Under the pieces are notes generated by a model. The model saw nothing but the letters and a program-made list of their open reading frames with translations, searched no databases and was not told the origin of the DNA. The translations under genes were made by a program, and so were the position numbers. From JBGPTK01 sp963797765 (GTDB lineage Bacteria > Acidobacteriota > Terriglobia > Acidiferrales > UBA7541), in contig CAWCQU010000003.1 of assembly GCA_963797765.1 (NCBI GenBank), forward strand, positions 2,108,001 through 2,172,000: a stretch of 64,000 nt of DNA, in the 5' to 3' direction. Position 1 is the first letter of the stretch, and every line of letters begins with the position of its first letter. This document shows, piece by piece, positions 1-8,914 of this stretch.

Positions 1-52
1 GCCGTGCCACCGGATTGTTCGATGCGCGATGTTGCGATTTCAACGCACGCCG

Positions 53-946
53 CTAGCCGCGAACGGTCAGCACTGGACATCTTGCATGCGACACTACCTT
101 GTGCGCCGTTGCGGTTGGCAGATGGGTTGATGCGCCAGGAACGCCGGTGGACTGGCGGACGCCGAGAACCACCAGGTCCGCACCGCGCTCGGCGGCGATC
201 GTTAGAATTGTTTCGGCGGGCGCGCCTGGCGAAACCATGAACCAGGGATCGCACCACAGGTCCGTTCCGGAAGGCACCAAAGCCTGCAGCCGCCGCATCA
301 TCGCAGCCTCAACGTCACGCGTCCGCACAAAATCGCACGCCCTCTCTTTCTCGATCACGTGCAACATGGTGAGCCGCGCCTGATATTCCTGCGCCATGGA
401 TATGGCGTAGGGAAGGGCGGACAGGGAATCATCCGTGAAATCCGTGGCGTAGAGAATTTCCGAAATCTTCCCGTCTGCCGGTGGCTCGGAGGGAGAAAGC
501 GGACCTACCGTGAGGACCGGGCAGCGGGCTACTCTAAGAATTTCCTCGGCGGCCGAGCCCAAAAGAAGTTTTCCCAATCCGGTGCGCCCGTGAGTCCCGA
601 TCACGATCATGTCGATCTGATTCGCTTCGATTTCCGACTGGATGGACGGCCAGAGATCTCCTCGAACTACCTGCACGTCATGAGCGACTGCCGGGAAAGG
701 CACGAATAGATTGTCCATGCGTTCGCGCGACTGCTGATCGACGGCTTCCGCCAATTCCGGCCAGCTGTTCGGTTGCGCCAGTGGATACGGCACCGGGGGC
801 ATTACGTGCAGAGCGTGGACTGTTCCTCCGAAATGCCGAGCCAACTCAATGGCATAGGGCAGCGCGTCTTCCGAAGGCCGCGAGAAATCCGTCGCAAATA
901 GAATATTTTTCAATTGAATGCGAGTCTGTGGTTCGAGGGCGATCAT
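53..946 (-). CDS. Tandem universal stress protein (two UspA domains)
   Basis: Cytosolic stress protein of 297 residues with two UspA domains (about 12-150 and 160-297). The first keeps the ATP-binding glycine motif (GTHGRTGLGKLLLGSAAE, near residue 117). The second has lost it (GVRQSTGVPGASTHLPTATA), so probably only one half binds nucleotide. The ATG is preceded by AAAGGAGG. It lies 88 bases downstream of another double UspA gene on the same strand, suggesting an operon. Double-domain Usp proteins are typically tied to starvation, hypoxia or redox stress; the exact role here is inferred. Confidence 0.93.
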   Translation of the reverse strand: MIALEPQTRIQLKNILFATDFSRPSEDALPYAIELARHFGGTVHALHVMPPVPYPLAQPNSWPELAEAVDQQSRERMDNLFVPFPAVAHDVQVVRGDLWPSIQSEIEANQIDMIVIGTHGRTGLGKLLLGSAAEEILRVARCPVLTVGPLSPSEPPADGKISEILYATDFTDDSLSALPYAISMAQEYQARLTMLHVIEKERACDFVRTRDVEAAMMRRLQALVPSGTDLWCDPWFMVSPGAPAETILTIAAERGADLVVLGVRQSTGVPGASTHLPTATAHKVVSHARCPVLTVRG

Positions 947-1034
947 GTGGCGCCTCCTTTATTTTTCTTGCATCCCTGCGGCACGAACCCCCCGAGGAGC
1001 CGCGCCCATTGGTGCCAAATTAAAAACTTTCGTC

Positions 1035-1976
1035 TTACGAGCGTATGGTCAACACGGGACAGTGCGAGTCACACACCACCTTGTAAGCCTTGGCGTGCGG
1101 CAAGCGGTCCGCGAGTCCTTTCATTCCCTTCGCGCCCATCACAATCAATCCGGCCCGCGTGGCCTCCGCCATCCCCAGAATCTGTTCCGCTGGATCGCCA
1201 GTTGCCAGCCAATATGCAGGCCAACAATCTCGATTTGACTCGGCGGGCACCAGCTTCTTCATTTGATGGACTGCTCTTTCTTTGGCCTGATCCAAAGCGG
1301 CCTCCGAAGAATCCCTGGGAGGCGTCATCACATGAAGCAAATGCAGCCTCGCTCCCTGTTCCCGCGCCCAGGACAGCGCGTAAGCAGCCTCGCGCTCCAC
1401 TCCCGGTCCGAAGTCGGTGGCAAACAAGATATTGTTAAATTCCGCCTCAAAGAAACGTTCTCCCTCAACCGCGGGACCCACGTTCAACACGGGAACCGTG
1501 GATTGCCGGAAAATCTGTTCCGCAGTAGATCCAAGTACAAATTTGCGTACTCCGCCCATTCCATGAGTTCCGGCGACGATCAAATCAATTTTGAACTTCT
1601 CGATCAACGATTCCATCGTGGGCCAGAAAGGACCTTCCTCAATCGCCAGGGAATAACGCACATCTCGCCATCGCTCCGAATTCATCAAATCCCCAAATTC
1701 CTGGGCGGCATTCTGGCGAAGACTTTGCAGCGAGTGCATGGCCATTTCAGGCGCCATCGTCGTGAATGCATCGGTGGAAACGATGTGAGTGAGAAAGACC
1801 TTCGAATCGTAATGCCGGGCGAGAGAGAGCGCATACTCAAGCGCGCGATCCGAGGCCGAAGAAAAATCGGTGGCAATCATGATTCTCTGCAGTTGCGTCC
1901 CGATTCTTTGTGGAACCGGGGTTTCCATATTCCGTTTTGTTTCGCTTGTTTCTCGGGCTCCGCTGGTTTCGATCAC
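1035..1976 (-). CDS. Tandem universal stress protein (two UspA domains)
   Basis: 313-residue double UspA protein, first gene of a likely two-gene usp operon. Domain 1 (about 25-165) carries the nucleotide-binding motif GTHGMGGVRKFVLGSTAE. Domain 2 (about 175-313) has a shortened, degenerate motif (GAKGMKGLADRLPHA), the same asymmetry as in its neighbour, so the pair probably arose by gene duplication. The chosen start is GTG with GGGGAGGG five bases upstream; an ATG 16 codons in (METPVPQ) is the alternative. A GTGA-N6-TCAC palindrome lies about 130 bases upstream. Confidence 0.92.
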   Translation of the reverse strand: MIETSGARETSETKRNMETPVPQRIGTQLQRIMIATDFSSASDRALEYALSLARHYDSKVFLTHIVSTDAFTTMAPEMAMHSLQSLRQNAAQEFGDLMNSERWRDVRYSLAIEEGPFWPTMESLIEKFKIDLIVAGTHGMGGVRKFVLGSTAEQIFRQSTVPVLNVGPAVEGERFFEAEFNNILFATDFGPGVEREAAYALSWAREQGARLHLLHVMTPPRDSSEAALDQAKERAVHQMKKLVPAESNRDCWPAYWLATGDPAEQILGMAEATRAGLIVMGAKGMKGLADRLPHAKAYKVVCDSHCPVLTIRS

Positions 1977-2106
1977 TTTGCCCTCCCCACGGAAAGCAGA
2001 CCGTGTTTGCTAGCCCCTGGAACCGCTTTCTCCTTCCCCTTCTGCATGCTAGGACCTATTTACCTCCGGGGCGCCCAGGAAGCTGTGCCGCGCGTCACGC
2101 GGTTTG

Positions 2107-2120
2107 GTGATGCACGTCAC
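2107..2120. promoter_or_regulatory. Possible Crp/Fnr-family operator upstream of usp genes
   Basis: GTGA-TGCACG-TCAC, a perfect palindromic half-site pair with six-base spacing, as in the Crp consensus TGTGA-N6-TCACA. It sits in the 450-base gap between the usp operon (start 1976, minus) and the receiver gene (start 2433, plus). No other signal is clear in that gap. Whether any regulator binds is unknown; a Crp/Fnr protein is encoded at 30844. Confidence 0.35.
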
Positions 2121-2432
2121 TGATTTTCAGGGTTACGCGAAGTAAAAAGGTCATAGCGAGAGATGGAGGTTGAAATGACAGTAGGGCAACCGGCGTCGGC
2201 GCGCTCATCGAGATTTGCCGGCAAAGGTGTCCATTCTGGACTGCTTCCGCGAAGAGGCAAGTAGAGGAACTCATCTGGCTAGATTCCATCGTTCGCTTAG
2301 AGGCAACGGCTGAACACGAAGCTTAAAATAAGCGTCTAGGAACTACGACGCGCCGGCCCATCCGGATCGGATATGCTTCGATACAGCCGTTGCCCCGAAT
2401 CTTCAAGCCCGCCGGTCAAATGGGGGTGGGCC

Positions 2433-2840
2433 ATGCCAACTCCACGATCCGTCCTTATCATCAGTGCAAAAACACAGAATCGAGACGCGCTGGACCGCGC
2501 CATTCGCAAGTATGGGCTGAGGACAGCTCATTGCGAAACGTTGACCATCGCGAAGAAGCTGATGGCACGCCAACATTTCTCCACAGTGTTTTGCGAAGAA
2601 AACTTCGCGGACGGAAGTTATCGCGACGTGCTGCGGGAATTGGCTCAACGGTGTAAGGACGTACCGGTAATCGTGATTTCCGATTGCGGCAACTGGGAGG
2701 CCTGCGTCGCCGCCATGTCCGAGGGAGCTTTCGATTACCTTGGACTGCCGTTCGAACCTCATGCGATCGAGCACATCCTGCCATCAGTGCTCGAAACAGC
2801 CGCAGAATCCGAGGAATATTTTGCGCACGCGCCAAGCTGA
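2433..2840 (+). CDS. Atypical response-regulator receiver domain protein
   Basis: Stand-alone receiver fold of 135 residues with no output domain. Compared with normal receivers, the acidic pair after the first strand is absent (VLIISAKTQN), the phospho-accepting Asp position reads Glu (TVFCEENFADG, about residue 55), and the conserved Lys before the last helix reads Leu (FDYLGLPFEP). It therefore probably cannot be phosphorylated in the usual way and may act as a fixed-state or scaffold receiver. The start is the ATG after GGGGGTGGGCC; an upstream in-frame ATG at 2373 is less likely. Confidence 0.8.
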   Translation: MPTPRSVLIISAKTQNRDALDRAIRKYGLRTAHCETLTIAKKLMARQHFSTVFCEENFADGSYRDVLRELAQRCKDVPVIVISDCGNWEACVAAMSEGAFDYLGLPFEPHAIEHILPSVLETAAESEEYFAHAPS

Positions 2841-3128
2841 TCCCGCTCCAGCGCCCGAACCATCTTCGCCAGCAATAGTTTCGCCGAGCGAAAGCGGAGC
2901 GTGGCGGTGAGTTAGTCTGCATATGCCGGTCGGTTTTGGTGGCACAGGCACTCCTGCGCGTGTGCGTATGCGAGCATCCGGCACGTGTACCACTCAAGAG
3001 TGGCTGCGCTGCCACGAACTGAACCACTACCCGAGTGAGGGGACTTCAGCCTGAGCTTGGAGATCATTCAGAATGAGATGTATAGTTAGCCGTTAAATCT
3101 TTACCACAAACAGAAAGGGGGGTATCGC

Positions 3129-3566
3129 ATGAAGTCAGACGGCATGCACAGATTCGTTTTGTTGTTCGCTGTGGTTTTGATCGCCTCAGGCATTGGTTTT
3201 GCGCAGGAGAAAACGGTCAAGAAAGTACCGATTCAACCCACCTCGCCCGCGTCGGGTGCGGAGATGTACAAGCTTTATTGCGCCGTATGTCATGGACCGG
3301 ATGGCAAGGGATCCGGGCCGGCCGCGGTCGAACTCAAAACCAAACCAGCAGACCTGAGCACTCTGGCCAAGCGCCACGAGGGGAAGTTCCCGGACGACTA
3401 TGTGGTCACTGTGCTTCGTTTCGGCGTCAAAGCGCCGGCACACGGTTCGAGCGACATGCCGACCTGGGGTCCTTTATTTGCGGACATCAGCGGACATGAT
3501 ACCGCGCAGGTCAATATGCGGATTTCGAACCTGATCCGTTACCTGAAGACGCTTCAGGAAAAATAG
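3129..3566 (+). CDS. Secreted mono-haem c-type cytochrome
   Basis: 145-residue class I cytochrome c exported to the periplasm. A signal peptide (about residues 1-25, ending GIGFAQ) precedes one haem motif (CAVCH, near residue 52) and a probable axial Met in SSDMPTWGP. A strong GGGGGG-type ribosome site precedes the ATG. The next gene starts two bases after the stop, so they are co-transcribed. It likely carries single electrons; no partner oxidase is adjacent. Confidence 0.92.
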   Translation: MKSDGMHRFVLLFAVVLIASGIGFAQEKTVKKVPIQPTSPASGAEMYKLYCAVCHGPDGKGSGPAAVELKTKPADLSTLAKRHEGKFPDDYVVTVLRFGVKAPAHGSSDMPTWGPLFADISGHDTAQVNMRISNLIRYLKTLQEK

Positions 3567-3568
3567 CC

Positions 3569-3943
3569 ATGAGCTTCGAAAAGAAGGAAATGATCGCGCA
3601 ATTGAAGTTTGAGATCCGCATGATCGAGCAGGGCGGATACTCTCCTTCGGTTCGCGAGCCCCGCCATTCGCCGGAAGTCTTCCGCGAATCGGTCACCTGC
3701 TTGAACGTGGGGCTCGAGGAGAAGGAACATCCCTGCTCGAGTTGTTTCTTGAGCGAATTTGTGCCGCCGGAATTACGCGATTCGAATGACGACATCTGCC
3801 ACAAGATCCCGCTGAATGAAAAAGGCGACACCGTGGAATCGCTCAGGGCCAAAGGCAATCCGGAAAAAATTCAGGCCGAGCTTCTTGGTTGGCTGAAAAG
3901 CACGGTAGCCAGGCTGGAGCGGGAAGACGCGGCCGGGGTTTAG
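3569..3943 (+). CDS. Conserved hypothetical protein with Cys cluster
   Basis: 124-residue soluble protein of unknown function, starting two bases after the cytochrome c stop. It has no signal peptide. Four cysteines plus a histidine (VTC, HPCSSC, DDICH, between about residues 43 and 74) could form a metal or redox site; this is inference. The C-terminal third is charged and helical. Its coupling to a cytochrome suggests a redox or maturation role, but I do not recognise the family. Confidence 0.75.
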   Translation: MSFEKKEMIAQLKFEIRMIEQGGYSPSVREPRHSPEVFRESVTCLNVGLEEKEHPCSSCFLSEFVPPELRDSNDDICHKIPLNEKGDTVESLRAKGNPEKIQAELLGWLKSTVARLEREDAAGV

Positions 3944-4196
3944 AGGTCGTAAACTCTGGATTGCTGATTCCGGGAGTTCGCGTGTAGCGCCGGGCTTCCG
4001 CGAATTTTGTTTACTCCGGTGAATCATGTCGCGGCGTCCCGATGCCCTTGGCCGGGAACCCGGCTTCGCTATCAGTGCATTTGAATGGCGCCCTCTATGG
4101 ACGGCGCTACTTGAACCTGCCTCGCTGCATTCGGCCTGTCCCTATGTGGATTGCACGAGAAATTGGAGCAGACCCCACGGAGTTAGGGACAGACCC

Positions 4197-4688
4197 CTAC
4201 TCCTGAATTTCGACGATTCTGGAAAATTGGGAGTCAATGGCATCGGGCAGGGCGCGGTGTCCAGTGATGGAATCGATCTGGATGCGATAAAAGACCGGCT
4301 CCGCCGTTTCCCCCAACTCCTGGAGCTGTCCGGCAGCCGAGGCGATTTGCCACCAGAGCATCCGCTTTTCCAACAGCATTTGCGCATTCAAACGTTCAAA
4401 TTCAAACTCCGGTGTATTCTTCAATTCCTGGAACCGGCCGTTCAGTATCACGCTGCTCCAGACGAAATGGCTGGAGACTTCATCGATCTCCACGCACACC
4501 TTGGGATTCGCGCGCATCCAATCTATCTTCCGGCCGAGCGTCGAATAACCGTACAGATGATCCGGCTGATACACGAAGTAAAACGGGACAACATAAGGCT
4601 GATTATCGCGAGCGCATCCGAGCCTGCCAAACCCGGTGCGGGCCAGTATCTCCCGGCATTCCGCGGTGGGAATATCTGTGATCAGCAT
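4197..4688 (-). CDS. Pyridoxamine 5'-phosphate oxidase-family flavin-binding protein
   Basis: 163-residue split-barrel protein of the PPOX-like/flavin-nucleotide-binding family. Recognisable strands are FGRLGCARDNQPYVVPFYF, the GRKIDWMRANPKVCVEID segment typical of the FMN-binding barrel, and the SVILNGRFQEL strand. It is likely a cytosolic FMN- or F420-type reductase rather than true PdxH, because it lacks the PdxH C-terminal region. The ATG is preceded by AAGGAG. It stands alone, facing away from the cytochrome pair; the 253-base gap to 3943 holds only short inverted repeats. Confidence 0.85.
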   Translation of the reverse strand: MLITDIPTAECREILARTGFGRLGCARDNQPYVVPFYFVYQPDHLYGYSTLGRKIDWMRANPKVCVEIDEVSSHFVWSSVILNGRFQELKNTPEFEFERLNAQMLLEKRMLWWQIASAAGQLQELGETAEPVFYRIQIDSITGHRALPDAIDSQFSRIVEIQE

Positions 4689-4861
4689 GCTCAGTCTCCT
4701 TCTTCATTGCAGCCGATTTCTATACAGAGCCTGTTGCGGGCACCGCAATCGAGAGTATCGCCGCACACCGGCTAATCTTCCCATTCTTCGAAGGTTTCGA
4801 TAGACAGTACGGCGGGGAGGGGATGAGCGCGCCCCCCTCCCAACCGGAAAAGCTCCAGCAA

Positions 4862-5188
4862 TCACGCAGTCACTGTAAGGAACTTCTCGAACCATGGGAA
4901 TGTGGCGTATTGCACTTCATACGTCTTCATCACCGGCGTTCCCACAATGTACTTGTTCAAAATCTTGAGGATCTCCGGATAGAAATCCCGGTTGTAAACT
5001 TCGGCCAATTCCTTGTTCTCCCACAGGCTGATAGTAACCATTTCTGATTTTCCCGGGGTCGTCAGAATCAGTTCATCCAGGAATCCCTTCTGCTTGCGGA
5101 GAATTGGCAGGATTTCCTTCTCAAATACTTTCGGAAATTCACGAACCATCTCGTTTTTGATTTGCAGTGTAAAATATCGAGAAAACAT
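4862..5188 (-). CDS. Antibiotic biosynthesis monooxygenase-like (ABM) small protein
   Basis: 108-residue single-domain protein with the dimeric alpha/beta-barrel pattern of ABM-like domains: an N-terminal strand (RYFTLQIK), a helix, then LILTTPGKSEMVTISLWENKELAEVYN. Such proteins range from haem-degrading to quinol monooxygenases; no specific substrate can be assigned. The ATG follows GGGAGACTTCA. A Crp-like palindrome lies 123 bases upstream. Confidence 0.75.
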   Translation of the reverse strand: MFSRYFTLQIKNEMVREFPKVFEKEILPILRKQKGFLDELILTTPGKSEMVTISLWENKELAEVYNRDFYPEILKILNKYIVGTPVMKTYEVQYATFPWFEKFLTVTA

Positions 5189-5310
5189 TGAAGTCTCCCA
5201 TTTTATTGGAGGGCGACGCCGCTACCGCGCCTACATCTCTTTCCAGTCTCGTAGCGTGGAAGTTCATTCCGTCCCCCGGCAAACCCTTACATCACCGGGA
5301 CACTATTTTC

Positions 5311-5326
5311 CGTGACCGGGATCACG
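5311..5326. promoter_or_regulatory. Possible Crp/Fnr-family operator
   Basis: CGTGA-CCGGGA-TCACG is a perfect five-base palindrome with six-base spacing, matching Crp-type geometry. It lies in the 380-base gap between the ABM gene (start 5188, minus) and the PilZ gene (start 5569, plus), at almost the same distance from its gene as the site at 2107. The rest of the gap holds a GC-rich inverted repeat near 5402-5435 and no gene. Confidence 0.35.
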
Positions 5327-5568
5327 ATTCGCTGTGACTTGGAACACCGGATGCCGCCCGGAAAGGGCAGCGCTACACAAACTCAGCCCGGGCACCAGAA
5401 CATGTAGCGCCGGGCTTCTACCCGGCACGTGTGCCGCAACGCCAGACGGGGTAGTGCGAAGTAGATCACCGCGTCTTGGTATTGATGTTGTCCAATCGGA
5501 ATGGCATGGGTATTCTGAATGGACCGGAGAGGCGTCCGGTTCAACTTACAACAGCGCACCGAGGAACA

Positions 5569-5925
5569 ATGTTTGACCGCTTATCCAGAGAGTCCCAGGG
5601 GGAGACGGACTTCGCTCCCGATCGCCGCAGCTTTCACCGATACCCTTGCGTTGCCTCGGCCGAGTTGACGGAAGTTATCACCGGAATCAGGGTTTCGGCG
5701 CAGACCGTTTCGCTCAGCCTGAAAGGCTGCTACATGGGCACCCCGAGCCCCTTCCCGGAAGGCACCATCATCCGCGTGCGGCTCAGCGACGGCGCGCGCG
5801 TGTTTGAGGCCACAGCGGATGTCCTCAGCGTCCATGCGGAAAACGGAATGGGCGTAATGTTTCGTGAACTGGGAAAATCGGAACACAAGGTGCTCGAAGA
5901 CTGGCTGGAAGATCTCCGCAAATAG
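5569..5925 (+). CDS. PilZ-domain protein
   Basis: 118-residue PilZ domain protein. The N-terminal DRRSFHRYP matches the RxxxR arm that clamps cyclic di-GMP, and the later barrel strand SLSLKGCYMGTPSPF corresponds to the D/NxSxxG region with Leu in place of the usual Asp. It probably binds c-di-GMP, perhaps weakly. The start at 5569 was chosen for the GAGGAACA just upstream; an in-frame ATG at 5476 is possible. The window also encodes a diguanylate cyclase (38850-40184). Confidence 0.85.
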   Translation: MFDRLSRESQGETDFAPDRRSFHRYPCVASAELTEVITGIRVSAQTVSLSLKGCYMGTPSPFPEGTIIRVRLSDGARVFEATADVLSVHAENGMGVMFRELGKSEHKVLEDWLEDLRK

Positions 5926-5949
5926 CTGGAAAATCCACCGGTAAAACTT

Positions 5950-6969
5950 TTATTCTTTCGTCGCCAGTTCCTCGTCGATGATCCGTGAAAATTCTTCGAA
6001 TGACTGCGCACCGTTCATCGATCGCCCATTGATAAAAAACGCCGGCGTTCCATTGACCCCGAGCTTGTTGCCTTCCTCTTCGTCTTTTTGAATCGCGCTT
6101 TGATATTTGCCGCTGCTCAAACAAGTTTTAAAAGCGGGCAAGTCCATCCCCGCTTGTTTTGCGTAACTTTCAAGCTGCTCCGGGCTCGCCGCGGGCGAGT
6201 TCTTAAACAGCAGATCGTGGTACTCCCAGAATTTATCCTGCTCCCCGGCGCAGCGTGCCGCCTGATGCGCCTGCAAAGCCGCCGGATGCAGGCTCTCCAG
6301 CGGATAATCCACGTAAACTAGACGCACCTTGTCGCCATAGTGGGAAAGAATTTGTTTCAGCGTCGGCTGAACGCTTTTGCAATAAGGACACTGAAAGTCC
6401 TCGAATTCCACAATCGTCACGGCGGCGTTTGCCGGACCGCGGGAAGGTGCGCCGGCCACGGGAACATTCGCTCGGAATGGAACGGGCTCCTGCAAATAAA
6501 TTTGAACGGCGGCTTGCGACCTGAGCGACTGGAAATAAATCTTCCGGCGGATGGCCGCTTTTTGATTTTTCAGCAGGGTTTCAACCTGCTGCCGTGCCGC
6601 TGATTCATCAGCGGAAAAAAGCGATTTGTTTCCCTGATAAAAAGTTTCGATTTCTTCGGCGGTCACTGGTTCCGCTTTCTTTATCACTTCGATCTCGATT
6701 AATTTCTCGACAGTGATCCCCCGCTTCGCCGCTTCCTGCTCCAGAATTCGCGCTTCAATCAATTCCTGCAGCTTCTTCTGCTTCATTCGGTAGACTTGAT
6801 CTTCCAGGCGGCTGAGCGGCTCGCCCAAGGCTTTGGATACGTCGTCCTGGGTAATCGCCTGGCCATTCACAGTTGCCAGGGGCTGAGGTTTCGAGGTGGT
6901 TTGCGCGAATGCCGGCACGCAAAGCAGGGGAAGCAAGAGCAAGAGATAGAGATAGAGCGTTCGACGCAT
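5950..6969 (-). CDS. Secreted SurA-N/DsbA-like thioredoxin-fold protein
   Basis: 339-residue exported protein combining a SurA/PpiC-like N-terminal chaperone segment (about 30-130, starting ATVNGQAITQDDV) with a C-terminal DsbA-type thioredoxin domain (about 175-335). The active site is CPYC in FEDFQCPYCKSVQP, and the cis-Pro loop is GVNGTPAFFINGR. A hydrophobic signal peptide ends near PAFAQ. It likely oxidises or isomerises periplasmic thiols, perhaps while holding the client. It is convergent with the PilZ gene. Confidence 0.9.
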   Translation of the reverse strand: MRRTLYLYLLLLLPLLCVPAFAQTTSKPQPLATVNGQAITQDDVSKALGEPLSRLEDQVYRMKQKKLQELIEARILEQEAAKRGITVEKLIEIEVIKKAEPVTAEEIETFYQGNKSLFSADESAARQQVETLLKNQKAAIRRKIYFQSLRSQAAVQIYLQEPVPFRANVPVAGAPSRGPANAAVTIVEFEDFQCPYCKSVQPTLKQILSHYGDKVRLVYVDYPLESLHPAALQAHQAARCAGEQDKFWEYHDLLFKNSPAASPEQLESYAKQAGMDLPAFKTCLSSGKYQSAIQKDEEEGNKLGVNGTPAFFINGRSMNGAQSFEEFSRIIDEELATKE

Positions 6970-7268
6970 ATAACATTGAAATTAGCACGCTGAGATCAAA
7001 GTCGACCAGTACCAAAGATAGAAATAGGACCCGTTGCGCAAGCGACCATAAACCGTTTGCCCTCAATTGAATACAGGCGTCAAAATTACGTGGTTTTCCC
7101 GCCGTACTGAACGTACTAGTTTTGTGGCTTTTCAATACCCTGTTTTGTCTCGCAAATTACACAACCGCATTCAAGAATTATCCCAGGAATCTCCTATCCT
7201 GATTGATGGCAGGATATAAGCGTGAATCTCGGCGTGCGCTCTGGCACAATCGAATTCTTGGAAACAAG

Positions 7269-8345
7269 ATGCGATTCAAAGTGAAAGCATCATTAATAAT
7301 TCGGGCAGGCTTGTGCTGCGTTTTCGCCGGAACTCTTCTTTTCTCCGGCGGAATCTGGAATGCTCAGTCACCGTCACCAAAGACGCAGCCTTCGCCGGCT
7401 GCAAAAACGGGCCCGACTCCTCCAACGGGAATGGCCTGGATTCCTCCCGGCGAATTCTGGATGGGCTCGGAAGAACCTATGTTTCCGGATTCCCACCCCG
7501 TTCATCGAGTGCGCCTGGATGGATTCTGGATCGATAAAACTTTAGTCACCAACGAGCAATTCGAAAAATTCGTGATGGCCACGCACTATGTGACGGTAGC
7601 CGAAAAAAAACCGCGCATCGAGGATTTCCCCGGCGCCGATCCCGCCAAACTGGTTGCCGGATCTCTGGTATTTACTCCTCCGAATCAGGCGGTGCCGCTC
7701 ACCGATCAATATGCCTGGTGGAATTATGTGGAAGGCGCCAATTGGAAGCGGCCGGAAGGCGCCAGCAGCACGATCCAAGGGCTCGAACAGCATCCCGTGG
7801 TGCAAGTTGCCTATGCAGACGCGGTGGCATACTGTGGCTGGGCAGGCAAGCGCTTGCCCACTGAGGCGCAGTTCGAATATGCCGAGCGCGGTGGCCTCGA
7901 CCGGAAAAAATATGCCTGGGGCGACGAATTCATGCCCCACGGCCACCAAATGGCTAATACGTTTCAGGGCCACTTTCCGGATACAAACACCAAAGCGGAC
8001 GGTTACGCCACAACATCGCCGGTGAAATCGTTTCCGGCAAATGGCTATGGCCTTTTTGATATGTCTGGAAATGCGTGGGAGTGGACTTCGGATTGGTACC
8101 GGCCGGATTATTATTCCACCCTGGAAAGAGAAGGCCCGGTCGCCGTCAATCCCACAGGCCCTCCGAATAGCTATGATCCCGCTGAACCCGGCGTGAAAAA
8201 GAAAGTGCAACGCGGCGGATCGTTTTTGTGCACCGACCAATATTGTTCCCGGTATATGCCTGGAGGCCGTGGAAAAGGCGAGCCCAGCACCAGCACGAAT
8301 CACATCGGTTTCCGCTGCGTGATGCCTGGCCCGCCGCCACACTAA
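7269..8345 (+). CDS. Secreted formylglycine-generating enzyme (SUMF1/FGE-sulfatase domain)
   Basis: 358-residue protein with a signal peptide and an FGE-sulfatase domain (about 55-350). Family hallmarks are MAWIPPGEFWMGSEEP, KRLPTEAQFEYAERGG, YGLFDMSGNAWEWTSDWY and the C-terminal GFRCV. The segment FLCTDQYCSRY retains the two cysteines, four residues apart, that bind copper in true formylglycine-generating enzymes, so catalysis is plausible. No sulfatase lies in the window, so the substrate is unknown. The start was chosen at MRFKVKAS, where the signal peptide begins; 7203 is an alternative. Confidence 0.9.
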   Translation: MRFKVKASLIIRAGLCCVFAGTLLFSGGIWNAQSPSPKTQPSPAAKTGPTPPTGMAWIPPGEFWMGSEEPMFPDSHPVHRVRLDGFWIDKTLVTNEQFEKFVMATHYVTVAEKKPRIEDFPGADPAKLVAGSLVFTPPNQAVPLTDQYAWWNYVEGANWKRPEGASSTIQGLEQHPVVQVAYADAVAYCGWAGKRLPTEAQFEYAERGGLDRKKYAWGDEFMPHGHQMANTFQGHFPDTNTKADGYATTSPVKSFPANGYGLFDMSGNAWEWTSDWYRPDYYSTLEREGPVAVNPTGPPNSYDPAEPGVKKKVQRGGSFLCTDQYCSRYMPGGRGKGEPSTSTNHIGFRCVMPGPPPH

Positions 8346-8355
8346 GGTCAAAACG

Positions 8356-8904
8356 ATGCCGAGATATGTCGCTTTTCTTCGCGCGTTAAATGTAGGTGGC
8401 CACATTATTAAAATGGATCATCTGCGCGGGCACTTTGAAGGGCTTGGATTCTCGAAAGTAGAAACCTTTATCGCCAGCGGAAACGTAATTTTTGAGACCA
8501 ACTCCCGGAATGTGGATAATATTTCCGCAAAGATTGAAGGCTTTCTCGGCAAGACACTGGGCTATGAGGTGGCGACATTTATTCGAACGGATTCCGAAGT
8601 GGCCGCCATCGCTCAATACAAGCCTTTCCGGGAAGCCGATTTAAAGTCTGCCGGAGCGTTCTGTGTGGGATTTCTCTCCGGCCCGCTTGGACGAGAAGCC
8701 AGGCAACTCTTGGCGCAATTCAAAACCGAAATCGACGATTTTCATGCGGAAGGACGCGAAGTTTACTGGCTGTGCAAAAAGAAGCAGAGCGAGTCAACTT
8801 TTTCCAACAACTCATTCGAAAGGCGCCTCGGAATTCGCACGACTTTTCGTGGAATGAATACCATCGTCCGGCTGGCGGCAAAATATCCGCCGTCGAAAAA
8901 ATAA
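8356..8904 (+). CDS. DUF1697 family protein
   Basis: 182-residue cytosolic protein of the DUF1697 family, recognised by the N-terminal YVAFLRALNVGGHIIKMDHL and the following FIASGNVIFET segment. The biochemical role of the family is unknown. It starts ten bases after the FGE stop and may be co-transcribed, without an evident functional link. Confidence 0.9.
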   Translation: MPRYVAFLRALNVGGHIIKMDHLRGHFEGLGFSKVETFIASGNVIFETNSRNVDNISAKIEGFLGKTLGYEVATFIRTDSEVAAIAQYKPFREADLKSAGAFCVGFLSGPLGREARQLLAQFKTEIDDFHAEGREVYWLCKKKQSESTFSNNSFERRLGIRTTFRGMNTIVRLAAKYPPSKK

Positions 8905-8914
8905 TCTCACCGGA

